A DNA stretch of 64,000 bases from an uncultured Roseivirga sp. (GTDB lineage: Bacteria > Bacteroidota > Bacteroidia > Cytophagales > Cyclobacteriaceae): assembly GCA_947493005.1 (NCBI GenBank), contig CANLOY010000001.1, forward strand, positions 682,001 through 746,000, read 5' to 3'. Within the stretch, counting starts at the first letter, position 1, and each line of letters begins with the position of its first letter. The position numbers were made by a program, and so were the translations under genes. The notes beneath the pieces were generated by a model. It saw nothing but the letters and a program-made list of their open reading frames with translations, was not told where the DNA came from and did not search any database. Positions 18,008 to 27,037 of the stretch are shown here, piece after piece.

Positions 18008-19486
18008 ATCGGACAACGTACTTTCATTTCTCTGCTCTTCATATTTGCATCGCTATCCCTGGATGCACAGCAGTTCAATGGGTTCATAAATTCTGATTTC
18101 TCAGGAGTACTTAGTACCCGTGTTCAGCCAGCAAGAATAGCAGGATCGCCCTATAAGTATGATTTTAATGTGTTGAATGCCGGGTATTACGTGACCAACA
18201 ACATAGGATTTCTACAAAGCGACTCTGAGGGCACCAAGTTCATAAGACATATCAACCCAGATATTAAGTTTCTACATTCAAATGTTGGTATAGGAGGCCT
18301 ATCGGCTATGCTTTCCTTACCTAGAAATCAAGGCATAGCCATACAGTTTCAGTTAAAATCAGTTGGGAGCATTGACAACATGACTCCCGATTTTATTTCT
18401 CAGATAAAACGCTTCAATGATCCAAGATTCCTCGACTCTAACATAGCAGATCAATCTGGTGATTTTGCTCTTAGTCTTTGGCAAGAGGTTGGACTAACCT
18501 ATGCATTCATAAAAAAGGATGACGGTTTTCACCGCTGGAAAGTCGGGGCCACGCTCAAGTTTGTTAATCCAATTGCCAATGTATGGGCGGGTATCAAGGA
18601 TATAGATTATGCCATTGACAATACCGGGCTTGCCAATTTCGGAAGCTTTGTTGTAGAAGCTGGCTACTCTTCAAATCTTGATGATTTGGAGTATTTTGAT
18701 GGTAACCAGAGTTTTAATAAACTTCCAAAAGGAACAGGTTTCAAGCCCGCTGCAGATATTGGAGTAGTATATGAAAGAGTTGCTTACAGGCCCGACCCAA
18801 GAAGCGAAATAGGAACTGCTTTGGAAAGAGACCTTACCTATGAATTCAGACTAGGGGTATCAATTACTGATATTGGCACCATGCAATTTGAACAAGGTTC
18901 AGCAGCTTTTATTACTAATGGTGTATTACCTGGTCTAAACCTCATAGACTTCAATGGGTTATTCAATAATGTAAATAGTTTCAGAGATGTCAGAACATCC
19001 CTTGAATCAGTACTACAAGTTCAGGATAAAACCGGTAGCTATACCGTAACATTACCTACATCATTAAATTTGAATTACGATTACAACTTTGGTAATAACT
19101 TTTACATCAACGCTGCCGGAAGATTCGATTTAACGGCATTAGTTCCCGCTGATTATAGAGTTAACTACCCCAATAGTGTTACAATTACCCCAAGGTATGA
19201 AACAGGTTTATCGGGGTTCTATTTGCCCGTTTATTTTAATCTAGATGGAGATACTGATTTAGGCCTTGCCTTTCGGTATGGGCCTTTAACTTTAGGAACA
19301 CCAAGCTTTGGTTCGTTATTATCTGATAAGAAAGAATCTGGAGGCGCCTTTTTAAGTCTTAGTTTGAACAAGCTCAAGGCGAACTCCAAAAAACCATATT
19401 GCTTTGGCAGTTCAAGAGTGGGGAGTGGTTTTACAAGAACAAAAAGAACTCCTCTATATAAGAGAAAGAAATTTCTATTCTTCTAA
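18008..19486 (+). CDS. Outer-membrane beta-barrel-like protein (DUF5723-like), start codon unusual
   Basis: About 490 residues. The coding frame is open from 18005, and residues following it, RTFISLLFIFASLSLDAQQF, form a normal signal peptide ending in A-Q, yet no ATG, GTG or TTG lies in frame before it. The first usual start is GTG at 18170, which would delete the signal peptide and mature N-terminus. I place the start at an in-frame ATC (18008) as the best guess; a mutated ATG is equally possible. The mature part has the alternating strands, INSDFSGVLSTRVQPARIAGS motif and glycine/aromatic pattern of Bacteroidota outer-membrane proteins of the DUF5723 type. The C-terminus ends in a basic tail, KRTPLYKRKKFLFF. 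Function unknown. Confidence 0.7.
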   Translation: MGQRTFISLLFIFASLSLDAQQFNGFINSDFSGVLSTRVQPARIAGSPYKYDFNVLNAGYYVTNNIGFLQSDSEGTKFIRHINPDIKFLHSNVGIGGLSAMLSLPRNQGIAIQFQLKSVGSIDNMTPDFISQIKRFNDPRFLDSNIADQSGDFALSLWQEVGLTYAFIKKDDGFHRWKVGATLKFVNPIANVWAGIKDIDYAIDNTGLANFGSFVVEAGYSSNLDDLEYFDGNQSFNKLPKGTGFKPAADIGVVYERVAYRPDPRSEIGTALERDLTYEFRLGVSITDIGTMQFEQGSAAFITNGVLPGLNLIDFNGLFNNVNSFRDVRTSLESVLQVQDKTGSYTVTLPTSLNLNYDYNFGNNFYINAAGRFDLTALVPADYRVNYPNSVTITPRYETGLSGFYLPVYFNLDGDTDLGLAFRYGPLTLGTPSFGSLLSDKKESGGAFLSLSLNKLKANSKKPYCFGSSRVGSGFTRTKRTPLYKRKKFLFF

Positions 19487-19495
19487 TGAGTTAGC

Positions 19496-19942
19496 TTATT
19501 CGGTCTCTTGTGGAGGGTTTTCTCGCTTATACTTTCTGTATGCCAAAGCGCGAAAACCAATATATATTAGAAAAGGGATCCATATGGCATCGTTCATGAG
19601 CAAATGGAATATTGCTTTTCGCCCAACCTCTTGTTCAAGTATTACATAATAAAACCATGCTCCTCCGATAACTTTGGTCAGTGCACCAAAAAAAGCAAGA
19701 AACCACCATTTACCTGGGTGAATAGCACAAGCTATATAGGCAAAGGCCATAATTAAAACCACTCTTCCCTGCCATACAATTATACCTGGAGCTGTTTGCT
19801 CAGACTCTGTCACCCATTGAAAAAAGCTTTCGGGAAACCACGCGATAAAAATGCCCCACAAAATATTGTAAGCCGTAGCAGCCAGTAAAAACCCTCTTAT
19901 CCAGTTAGGGAATATCATTTGTGGCGTTTTTATGGAATTCAT
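19496..19942 (-). CDS. Hypothetical membrane protein with four transmembrane helices
   Basis: A 148-residue inner-membrane protein. Hydrophobic segments lie at about residues 13-33, 52-70, 76-97 and 112-130, with a cytoplasmic basic tail, RALAYRKYKRENPP. The conserved-looking GRVVLIMAFAYIACA and HPGKWW are typical of small Bacteroidota membrane proteins with no assigned role. It converges on the outer-membrane protein gene with only 9 bp between stops and diverges from the amidase gene across a palindrome. Confidence 0.75.
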   Translation of the reverse strand: MNSIKTPQMIFPNWIRGFLLAATAYNILWGIFIAWFPESFFQWVTESEQTAPGIIVWQGRVVLIMAFAYIACAIHPGKWWFLAFFGALTKVIGGAWFYYVILEQEVGRKAIFHLLMNDAIWIPFLIYIGFRALAYRKYKRENPPQETE

Positions 19943-19965
19943 AACTTATCTGACTAATTGGATGT

Positions 19966-19991
19966 GATTTGAACCGTTTCTGGTTCAAATC
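19966..19991. promoter_or_regulatory. Perfect palindrome in a divergent promoter region
   Basis: GATTTGAACC at 19966-19975 and its exact complement GGTTCAAATC at 19982-19991, with a 6-nt centre. It lies in the 66-bp space between divergently transcribed genes, 17 bp before the amidase ATG. A dimeric regulator site is likely; no regulator gene is next to it. A stem-loop in the amidase leader is the alternative. Confidence 0.5.
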
Positions 19992-20008
19992 TATAAAACA
20001 CTTCTGCA

Positions 20009-21700
20009 ATGACTAAGCTCAACCTTAAATTTAAAAACCACACTGTTCTACTGACCCTTCTTTTAACAGCTTCTGGATTCTTTGCCGGGTTCAAATTGGC
20101 TCAAAACACAGCCATTCAAAAAGAAGATGTTAAGGCAGCTCAAAAGCTATTAGACCTGAGTTTTAATGACAATGAAATAGAGCAACTCCTACCTAATGTA
20201 AACAGAAACCTAAGAGGCATTAAAGAATTACACGACTATTCTGTGGACAACAGCATTCCACCGGTGCTTTGGTTCAAACCTCCAAAAGGAGGTAAGCCCA
20301 TTGCAAAAAAGCAGCAAAGCATTCAATGGGGTTTTCCTGATCAAGTCTCTTTACCCGTAAAGCAAAGTGATTTAGCCTTCTATACTGTAGCGGAACTTTC
20401 AGTACTTATCAAACAGAGAAAAATTACCTCTGTTGAGCTCACCAAGTTCTTTATTAATCGATTAAAAACTCATGGAGATTCTCTAAGGTCCGTGATTACC
20501 ATTACAGAAGACCGTGCTATAGCTCAAGCAAGAAAGGCTGATGAACTCTTAAAAAACGGAACATATTTAGGTCCTCTCCATGGCATACCATATGGCGCAA
20601 AAGATTTGATGTCTGTGCCGGATTATAAAACCACCTGGGGAGCAAACCCATACAAAGGTCAAAACCGAGGAAAAGAATTGGCTACAGTTATTAAGAAACT
20701 GGATGAAGCTGGGGCAGTACTAGTTGCCAAACTCACCTTGGGTGCCCTGGCTATGGGAGATGTATGGTATGGGGGGACTACCAGAAATCCCTGGAATCTT
20801 AAACAGGGATCAAGTGGTTCATCAGCAGGCTCTGCATCAAGTGTTGCCGCTGGTTTGGTTCCTTTTACTCTTGGGACAGAGACTCTGGGTTCCATAGTTT
20901 CTCCATCTACACGGAATGGTGCTACAGGCTTAAGGCCTACTTTTGGAAGAGTTAGCAGAGCTGGTGCTATGGCACTTAGCTGGAGTATGGACAAAATAGG
21001 GCCAATCACCAGGAATGCATTTGATTGTGCACTGGTATTTGATGCAATCAGAGGTGAAGATAATATCGATTTAACTGTAGAAGATCAACCTTTTAACTAC
21101 AATGGCCCTGCAGACTTATCAAAGCTTAGAGTCGGGTATCTTAAACCATACTTCGATAATAATCGCCCCAACCAGAAAGCAAATGACGACATGGTACTCG
21201 AAGTACTAAAAACCCTTGGTGCTGACCTTAAGCCCGTAGAATGGGTTTCAGACATGCCTTTTAGCGGAATGCAAGCCATTCTAACTGCCGAAGCTGCTGC
21301 TGCTTTTGATGCCTTGACCAGATCTGACAGAGACTCTCTTTTAGTCCGACAAAATGCAGGAGCATGGCCCAATTTATTTCGTAGTGCAAGGTTCACCTCA
21401 GCCGTAGATTACATCAATGCCAACAGGGCTAGATATGACCTTGTCCAAAAAGTAAATGATTTAATGAAAGACTACGATGTGATTGTAACACCTAGTTTCG
21501 GGGGAAGTCAGCTCCTCACCACTAATTTGACTGGGCATCCATGTGTAGTACTCAAAAATGGATACAATCAAAATGGAAGCCCAACCAGTATTTCATTTAT
21601 AGGAAACCTATTTGACGAAGCAACTATACTTGCTGTCGCCAGGGCATATCAGGAGGCAACCGATTTTGATGAGCAACATCCACCAAAGTTTGTCGATTAG
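20009..21700 (+). CDS. Amidase-signature family hydrolase, membrane-anchored or exported
   Basis: A 563-residue member of the amidase signature family, which hydrolyses amide bonds with a Ser-cisSer-Lys triad. The Lys lies in GIPYGAKDLM (about residue 196), the cis-Ser in SSGSSAGSAS (about 270) and the nucleophile Ser in GTETLGSIVSPS (about 294). The last motif differs from the usual GTDTGGSIR by losing the Arg. An N-terminal hydrophobic segment (NHTVLLTLLLTASGFFAGF) plus a 100-residue extension shows that it is exported or anchored, unlike cytoplasmic GatA. It is therefore not the tRNA amidotransferase subunit; the substrate is unknown. A perfect palindrome sits just upstream. Confidence 0.9.
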   Translation: MTKLNLKFKNHTVLLTLLLTASGFFAGFKLAQNTAIQKEDVKAAQKLLDLSFNDNEIEQLLPNVNRNLRGIKELHDYSVDNSIPPVLWFKPPKGGKPIAKKQQSIQWGFPDQVSLPVKQSDLAFYTVAELSVLIKQRKITSVELTKFFINRLKTHGDSLRSVITITEDRAIAQARKADELLKNGTYLGPLHGIPYGAKDLMSVPDYKTTWGANPYKGQNRGKELATVIKKLDEAGAVLVAKLTLGALAMGDVWYGGTTRNPWNLKQGSSGSSAGSASSVAAGLVPFTLGTETLGSIVSPSTRNGATGLRPTFGRVSRAGAMALSWSMDKIGPITRNAFDCALVFDAIRGEDNIDLTVEDQPFNYNGPADLSKLRVGYLKPYFDNNRPNQKANDDMVLEVLKTLGADLKPVEWVSDMPFSGMQAILTAEAAAAFDALTRSDRDSLLVRQNAGAWPNLFRSARFTSAVDYINANRARYDLVQKVNDLMKDYDVIVTPSFGGSQLLTTNLTGHPCVVLKNGYNQNGSPTSISFIGNLFDEATILAVARAYQEATDFDEQHPPKFVD

Positions 21701-21749
21701 TTCTTACTTAATTTTTGGAACGGAGGATATAAAACTCTAAACTTGACTC

Positions 21750-22523
21750 ATGCTACTGGCTATTGATGCGGGAAATACTAACATTGTTTTTGGGATTCAT
21801 AATGGTGAATCATGGATTCATGAGTGGAGGTTTGAGACTATTCCAGTAAGAAATCAGATTGAGTATGAGATGTTTCTTAGGCTCAACTTTCTGGAAGCCA
21901 ATCTAAAGCTTAATGAAGTTGATAGTGTAGTAGTATCATCAGTAGTTCCTCAGTTGAATGATATATTGAGTGAATTTACCAAACCGCTCATTGATAAGGA
22001 TCCGATATTTGTTGGTCCAAAAATCTACGACCAGCTTCCCATTACAACACAAAGCCCTTATGAAATTGGCACCGATTTAATTGCCAATGCAATGGCTGGG
22101 CATCTATTATATAAACAAGATATTGTGATAGTGGACTTTGGAACTGCACTCACATTTACTGTGGTAACTGAGACAGGGAATATTAAAGGGGTAAACATCG
22201 CACCAGGTCTTAAAACCGCAATTAAAGCCTTGGTTGGCAACACAGCACAATTGCCCGAAGTCCCTTTAGAGCTACCGGAATCTGTAATAGGAACAGATAC
22301 AACCTCGGCCATTCAAAACGGGGTTTTGTGGGGTTATGTCAGTATGGTAGAAGGCATGCTGGACAGAATACAGAACGAATTAAAAAAAGAAGTCAAAGTA
22401 GTCGCTACAGGAGGCTTATCTTCTATTTTACATCCTTTGCACAACCGCTTCGATCAGGTGAACAGACATCTCACTTTGGAGGGTCTTAGGTTTATTAATC
22501 AGGCAGTAAACAATATTTTATGA
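21750..22523 (+). CDS. coaX: Type III pantothenate kinase
   Basis: A 257-residue CoaX enzyme that phosphorylates pantothenate in the first step of coenzyme A synthesis. The ASKHA-fold nucleotide-binding motifs are visible: DAGNTNIVFGIH near the N-terminus, YEIGTDLIANAMAGH with the pantothenate-binding region, VDFGTALTFTVV, and VATGGLSS near the C-terminus. Length is normal for the family. Its stop overlaps the next start (ATGA), so it is translationally coupled to a small membrane protein. Bacteroidota generally use this type rather than CoaA. Confidence 0.96.
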   Translation: MLLAIDAGNTNIVFGIHNGESWIHEWRFETIPVRNQIEYEMFLRLNFLEANLKLNEVDSVVVSSVVPQLNDILSEFTKPLIDKDPIFVGPKIYDQLPITTQSPYEIGTDLIANAMAGHLLYKQDIVIVDFGTALTFTVVTETGNIKGVNIAPGLKTAIKALVGNTAQLPEVPLELPESVIGTDTTSAIQNGVLWGYVSMVEGMLDRIQNELKKEVKVVATGGLSSILHPLHNRFDQVNRHLTLEGLRFINQAVNNIL

Positions 22524-22741
22524 AGAATTACAGATGGATGGCAAAAGGAATTGTCTTTGGCCTCTTACTATGGATTTTAATGTACATTGTTTTTCCTCAG
22601 TTTAGCGAGGACCAAATCGTTGAACCTGAAAACCACTTCAAAGAGTTACTGTTTGCCATACCTGCCGGACTGTTTTGGGGTTATTACCGATTTGTAATTC
22701 TTCCTAAAAAAATGAGGGAAAGGGATGGTAAAAAGGAATAG
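22520..22741 (+). CDS. Small membrane protein coupled to coaX
   Basis: A 73-residue protein whose ATG overlaps the coaX TGA by 4 bp, which supports that it is real. Hydrophobic segments at about residues 10-27 and 42-60 suggest two membrane helices, with a very basic end (PKKMRERDGKKE). No family recognised. A strong terminator follows at 22773-22811. Confidence 0.75.
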   Translation: MKNYRWMAKGIVFGLLLWILMYIVFPQFSEDQIVEPENHFKELLFAIPAGLFWGYYRFVILPKKMRERDGKKE

Positions 22742-22772
22742 AATCAGCAGGTTTCTATCTCTGATTTGAATC

Positions 22773-22811
22773 AAAAAGGAGTCACTCTCTATAGAGAATG
22801 GCTCCTTTTTT
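22773..22811. terminator. Bidirectional terminator after the coaX operon
   Basis: The arms AAAAAGGAG and CTCCTTTTT enclose an inner stem CTCTC/GAGA. T-runs on both strands fit termination of coaX from the left and of the peptidase operon from the right. Confidence 0.75.
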
Positions 22812-22833
22812 AAACGCTTACTGATGTGAGGTT

Positions 22834-24324
22834 CTATTTTATCCCATACAACTTCTTTCCAGTCTCATAGTACTTATCTCCTTCTAACCAAAAAGGTCTT
22901 TCAGGAGCATTACCTATCATTCTAGAAGCATAGACATAACTCTTAAAAAACTTCTCCAGATAGTCATAATCCACGGTATTGGGGTTGTCTCCAGCCTGAT
23001 GGTAGTACTTGGTAATTTCTGAATCAAATGCCGTGAAACCCAAGCTATATGTTGGTGCCGGAATTCCTTTTCGGGCAAAGCTTACATTGTCCGATCTATC
23101 AAAAAGTCCTTGTTCACCGGCAGGGTCATCTATAGCTGTAAGTCCAAATGCCTGATTGGCATCTTTAATGAACTGAGCTGCTGTTGTACGTTCCAAACCA
23201 ATAATTGTAGATATGGTAGTATCATTGTATCCTCCGTTGTCACTATTCCAACAGAACACAATTTCATCATTCGGGATTATAGGGTTGTTTGCCAGGTATC
23301 TGCTACCCAACAAACCTTTTTCTTCTCCTGTAAACAACACAAAGAGTGCTGACCTCTTCATTGGGTACTTGGCTATATTCTCAGCAGCAGATAGTACCGT
23401 AACGGTTCCAATGGCGTTATCACGCGTACCATTATAAATAGAATCCCCTTCTGCATTAGGTCTGCCTATACCCACGTGGTCATAATGAGCAGAAAACATG
23501 ATAAACTCCTTTTTCAACTCAGGGTCAGTTCCTTCAACCATAGCCAGAATATTCTTGTCTTTGGTCATTTCATTTTTCATTCCCTCAATTTTCAGACTTG
23601 CTCGTTTCACACTGCGAGTTCTCATGAATCTTTGATTGGAATTATCAAGATCTTTCAGCCAAAGGTGTGGGATGATGTCCTTTTTCTCTTTGCTTTCATC
23701 CAAAGTCAGATTTACGCGATTGAATAGAAAACCCAACTGGTTCCAGGGTGTAGCTGGAGAATTATAGAACTCTACCAGGCCGGCAGCACCTTTATTCCTT
23801 GCCAGCTCATACTTTTCGCGGCTCAAACGTAAAATAGCTCTTCTGTCAGCAGTTTCACCATTTCCTGCTTTAGCGAAAACAATTTTTCCTGCAACATCGG
23901 CTCCATTATAGTCGGCTTCAAGTCCATATTCCAGATAAACTACCTCTCCTTCGTAATCACCACTTTTCCCATCAACTATTAGGAAGTCATCATTTAAGTT
24001 AAAGTCCTTTCCAGCATAACTAAAAGTAGCAGAAGTAGCAGGTGTTTTTATTCTTAGCGGTACAGGCTGAAAATAACCATCAGCTCCAGAAACAGTTTTG
24101 GCACCATAACTTTCTAGCTGACCTGCCAGATAATCTGCTGCTTTAAGAATCTCGGGAGAGCCTGTATTCCTACCCTTCAATTCATCTGAAGCAATGTAAT
24201 AAATGCGCTCTTTGATAGTTTCCTTCTTGACTGTGGCCAATGTTTTCTCCATATCTGTCTTTTGAGCACAGGCATTGATACAAACAATAGCAATCAGTAG
24301 TAAATAATTAAGTCGATTCTTCAT
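22834..24324 (-). CDS. M28-family zinc aminopeptidase, lipoprotein
   Basis: A 496-residue exported peptidase. The signal peptide MKNRLNYLLLIAIVCINAC gives a lipobox with Cys 19, so it should be a lipoprotein. A PA-like insert (about 100-200, with AGKIVFAKAGNG) precedes the catalytic M28 domain. Likely zinc ligands and catalytic acids are in FSAHYDHVG, NGTRDNAIG, FTGEEKGLLGS, WNSDNGG and KYYHQAGD. It lies 3 bp downstream of the M14 carboxypeptidase gene, so the two form an operon that could degrade peptides from both ends outside the cytoplasm. Confidence 0.93.
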   Translation of the reverse strand: MKNRLNYLLLIAIVCINACAQKTDMEKTLATVKKETIKERIYYIASDELKGRNTGSPEILKAADYLAGQLESYGAKTVSGADGYFQPVPLRIKTPATSATFSYAGKDFNLNDDFLIVDGKSGDYEGEVVYLEYGLEADYNGADVAGKIVFAKAGNGETADRRAILRLSREKYELARNKGAAGLVEFYNSPATPWNQLGFLFNRVNLTLDESKEKKDIIPHLWLKDLDNSNQRFMRTRSVKRASLKIEGMKNEMTKDKNILAMVEGTDPELKKEFIMFSAHYDHVGIGRPNAEGDSIYNGTRDNAIGTVTVLSAAENIAKYPMKRSALFVLFTGEEKGLLGSRYLANNPIIPNDEIVFCWNSDNGGYNDTTISTIIGLERTTAAQFIKDANQAFGLTAIDDPAGEQGLFDRSDNVSFARKGIPAPTYSLGFTAFDSEITKYYHQAGDNPNTVDYDYLEKFFKSYVYASRMIGNAPERPFWLEGDKYYETGKKLYGIK

Positions 24325-24327
24325 TTC

Positions 24328-25956
24328 TTATTTAATTTCGAAGTATTTAAAAACTGGGTATTCTACGGCTTTTTCCGCGATGTTATTTTGGTCAAAATAG
24401 GCATCGAAAAAGTTCCATGTAACTAATCCGTCATCAGATTCCGGTTCTAACATGTAAAAGATAAGGTTGGCTAGCGGTTGTGCCAAATCTACCCAGAAAT
24501 CTCCCTTGCCAAACTTTCTATTAGCAGCTTTATAAGCGCCTTCAATGGTGGCCATCTTATGCTTTTCAAAAGGTCGGCTGGACTTTGTCAATTTGGTGGC
24601 TGTATAAACCTCTCCTTTTACCCTTTTATTCTTTGTGAGCTCCACCACATTAACTCCATGCTTTTTCAAATGCGCTGCAATTGAAGCAAACTCTTTTGGG
24701 ATTATATAACCCTTTGGAAGAGTAGCTGTTTTGGTAGCCTCAAAAGCACTGTTGTTAACAACATTTTTCAACTCAATAATCTCGGGTCTTCTCAAGTAAA
24801 CTTTCTGACCTCTTTCGTTGGTAGTTTCCAGGTGATTGTATGTTCTGTAAGCTGGTATTTTCTTATCCAGTGGGGCCATTTTGAAACGCACACCCTTCTG
24901 TATCTTTCCTCCATGTTCTTTCACCAATTTAATAGCATCTGCCTCCGCCTGAGCATTGATACGCAACATCTCCTTCCCATTCTGGTTAGTGAACTCCAGT
25001 ATTTCGCTAACAAATGCATAAGTAGAATTCATACGCTGATAGAGACGTTCATGAGCAAAAGCTTCACTCAGTATGGCCATTCTGTTTCTCAAACCAAATT
25101 GGTTCACCAGGTAACGTGGGTGATGATTGTAGGTATAAATTGATTTCACTGGCCAACCCTCACGTCTGGTGTAGTAATAGCCATATGGCCCAAGGTATAC
25201 ATCAAACTTATTCAAAACCTTTTCAGTTACTTCAGGCAAAATTTTGTCCCACGTAAAATCATAAGGTGCTTTTTCTCCAGCATAATGATAGCTTGGTGCC
25301 CATGTTAAAGAGTATCCGTGCCATGTTCCGTTAGTCGTGTGAAGGTCTACGAATAACGTAGGATCCCATGGTACTATGATATTCTGAATCAGACCTTGCG
25401 TTTCAATTGCCTCCATCTTAATACCATCTCGATTAAGGTCCCATCCTTGACTATTAGCTCTGATACCGGCTTTTACTGGACTACCTTCCTGAGAAGGTCT
25501 TCTTCCCGCCTCCATTTTATCATTGCTATCAGTATTATAAATCGGTACGAAAAGGATAATCTGATTATCGATTAAGTACTTTTTATCACCTGTAAGAATC
25601 TCTCTCATCAGGATTTGAACAGCTTCCTTACCCTCCACTTCTCCTGAGTGAATATTTCCTTGAATATAGATAATCGGTTTTCCGCTTGCTTTGGCTTCAG
25701 CAGGAGTCTCTATTCTTGGGTTTGCTAATACAAACACAGGAATATCTTTGCCCTCCAGGCTTGTTCCCATGCTCACCTTCGATACATAAGGACTGTTCTT
25801 TGTTACTTCTGTGGTAAAATCTATTACATCCTGATACGTAGATGTTTCTCTGTAACTGGTTTTTTCTGGCTTGGTAAGCAGGCTGCTTTTTACCTGTTGG
25901 GCAAAAAGTTGAGAGGCAAAAAGGCAACTTAGAACAAGCAGCGTATATTTTTTCAT
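24328..25956 (-). CDS. M14-family zinc carboxypeptidase, exported
   Basis: A 542-residue secreted peptidase with signal peptide MKKYTLLVLSCLFASQLFAQ. Zinc ligands are in QGNIHSGEVEGKEA (H-x-x-E) and FVDLHTTNGTWH; substrate-binding residues of the M14 fold follow around RREGWP. A C-terminal extension from about residue 380 rich in lysine and beta strands has no assigned role. It is the first gene of a two-gene operon with the M28 peptidase. The stretch upstream of it carries a hairpin at 25992-26018 and shares a divergent region with the MBL-fold gene. Confidence 0.92.
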   Translation of the reverse strand: MKKYTLLVLSCLFASQLFAQQVKSSLLTKPEKTSYRETSTYQDVIDFTTEVTKNSPYVSKVSMGTSLEGKDIPVFVLANPRIETPAEAKASGKPIIYIQGNIHSGEVEGKEAVQILMREILTGDKKYLIDNQIILFVPIYNTDSNDKMEAGRRPSQEGSPVKAGIRANSQGWDLNRDGIKMEAIETQGLIQNIIVPWDPTLFVDLHTTNGTWHGYSLTWAPSYHYAGEKAPYDFTWDKILPEVTEKVLNKFDVYLGPYGYYYTRREGWPVKSIYTYNHHPRYLVNQFGLRNRMAILSEAFAHERLYQRMNSTYAFVSEILEFTNQNGKEMLRINAQAEADAIKLVKEHGGKIQKGVRFKMAPLDKKIPAYRTYNHLETTNERGQKVYLRRPEIIELKNVVNNSAFEATKTATLPKGYIIPKEFASIAAHLKKHGVNVVELTKNKRVKGEVYTATKLTKSSRPFEKHKMATIEGAYKAANRKFGKGDFWVDLAQPLANLIFYMLEPESDDGLVTWNFFDAYFDQNNIAEKAVEYPVFKYFEIK

Positions 25957-25991
25957 TTGGTTATAGTTTCGTCTTTTATATCAAAAAATGT

Positions 25992-26065
25992 CAAAGCTTC
26001 CCCGCAACGGGAACTTTGTCGACCAAATTACAAAAAGGCATTTTAAACCAGGCTTATCCTGGTTT
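25992..26065. promoter_or_regulatory. Two inverted repeats in the M14/MBL divergent region
   Basis: First repeat at 25992-26018: arms CAAAG-c-TTCCC and GGGAA-CTTTG. Second at 26045-26065: AAACCAGG-CTTAT-CCTGGTTT, perfect over 8 bp. They lie between divergent genes 172 bp apart and could be operators or leader stem-loops. No regulator gene is adjacent. Confidence 0.45.
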
Positions 26066-26128
26066 CATTTATACCAATGGTTAGTACTTGAGAAATGAGA
26101 CTGTTAAATTCAATCAAATTATCAAGTC

Positions 26129-27031
26129 ATGACTAGTCGTAGATCATTTATTAAACAAGGTACCGCTGCTGGTACATTATCTTTTTTACCATCATCTTAT
26201 CTATGGAAAGCCCTTTTCCAAAATGGATATCAGATGAAACCACTGCGCAACGATGTAGGCATTTTCACAGAACGTGGAGGTACGATTGGATGGATGATTT
26301 CCAACGAGGGATTAGTGGTAGTGGACACACAGTTTCCGGAACAGGCTAAACACATGGTGGAAGAGATCCGGAAAAAATCGGATCGCCAAATCGATTTGCT
26401 AGTCAACACCCACCATCATGGTGATCATACTGCTGGAAATATTGCTTTCAAAGGGCTTGTTAAAACCATAATGGCGCATGAGAATTCCAAAGCAAATCAA
26501 AAGCGGTCGGCCGAAGCGAGAGGTGGATTGGAAAACCAATTGCTGCCTGATACCACGTACAAAAAAGGGAAGGTTCGCCAAAAGGTGGGGAGAGAAAAGG
26601 TAGCCCTACACTACTTTGGAGCGGCTCATACTAATGGAGATTCTTTTGTTCACTTTGAAAATGCCAATATTGTGCATTGTGGCGATTTAGTTTTTAACCG
26701 AAGAGCTCCGTACGTTGATAAATCATCGGGTGCCAATATGGAAAACTGGCAGAGGGTAATGGAGAAGGGTTACAAAGCATTTGATAAAGACACGCTATTT
26801 GTTTTTGGTCATTCGGGAAATGGTTTTGATGTGACCGGAACTCGCGAAGATTTAAAGGCTTTTCAAAGCTACCTTGGTAAGGTAATGGACTTTGTGAAAA
26901 AAGGAAAAGCTGCCGGAAAAACGAAGAAGGAGTTAGCTGCAGCTACAGAAATTCCTGGAGCTCCAGAATGGAAAGGCAATCAGGCTCGACCAGTTAATGC
27001 CGCATGGACCGAGCTCTTCGAAGAGGGATAA
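26129..27031 (+). CDS. Metallo-beta-lactamase-fold hydrolase with Tat signal
   Basis: A 300-residue hydrolase of the MBL superfamily. The N-terminus MTSRRSFIKQGTAAGTLSFL carries an S-R-R-x-F-I-K twin-arginine motif, so it is probably folded in the cytoplasm and exported by Tat with metals loaded. The metal site is NTHHHGDHTAGN (H-x-H-x-D-H), followed by HTNGDSFVHF and later histidines (CGDLVF, FGHSGNG). The substrate is not predictable: beta-lactam, lactone or phosphodiester are all possible. It stands alone between the peptidase operon and lysC. Confidence 0.9.
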   Translation: MTSRRSFIKQGTAAGTLSFLPSSYLWKALFQNGYQMKPLRNDVGIFTERGGTIGWMISNEGLVVVDTQFPEQAKHMVEEIRKKSDRQIDLLVNTHHHGDHTAGNIAFKGLVKTIMAHENSKANQKRSAEARGGLENQLLPDTTYKKGKVRQKVGREKVALHYFGAAHTNGDSFVHFENANIVHCGDLVFNRRAPYVDKSSGANMENWQRVMEKGYKAFDKDTLFVFGHSGNGFDVTGTREDLKAFQSYLGKVMDFVKKGKAAGKTKKELAAATEIPGAPEWKGNQARPVNAAWTELFEEG

Positions 27032-27037
27032 TCGAAT

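Noticed and set aside
19404-19649. 81-codon plus-strand frame at the end of the outer-membrane protein
   Set aside because: It overlaps the ends of two real genes in other frames; tested as a frameshifted C-terminus but the basic tail KRTPLYKRKKFLFF in the main frame looks natural.
20009-21700. GatA subunit of Asp/Glu-tRNA amidotransferase
   Set aside because: It has an N-terminal signal or anchor plus long extension, a changed GTETLGSIV motif and no gatB or gatC nearby.
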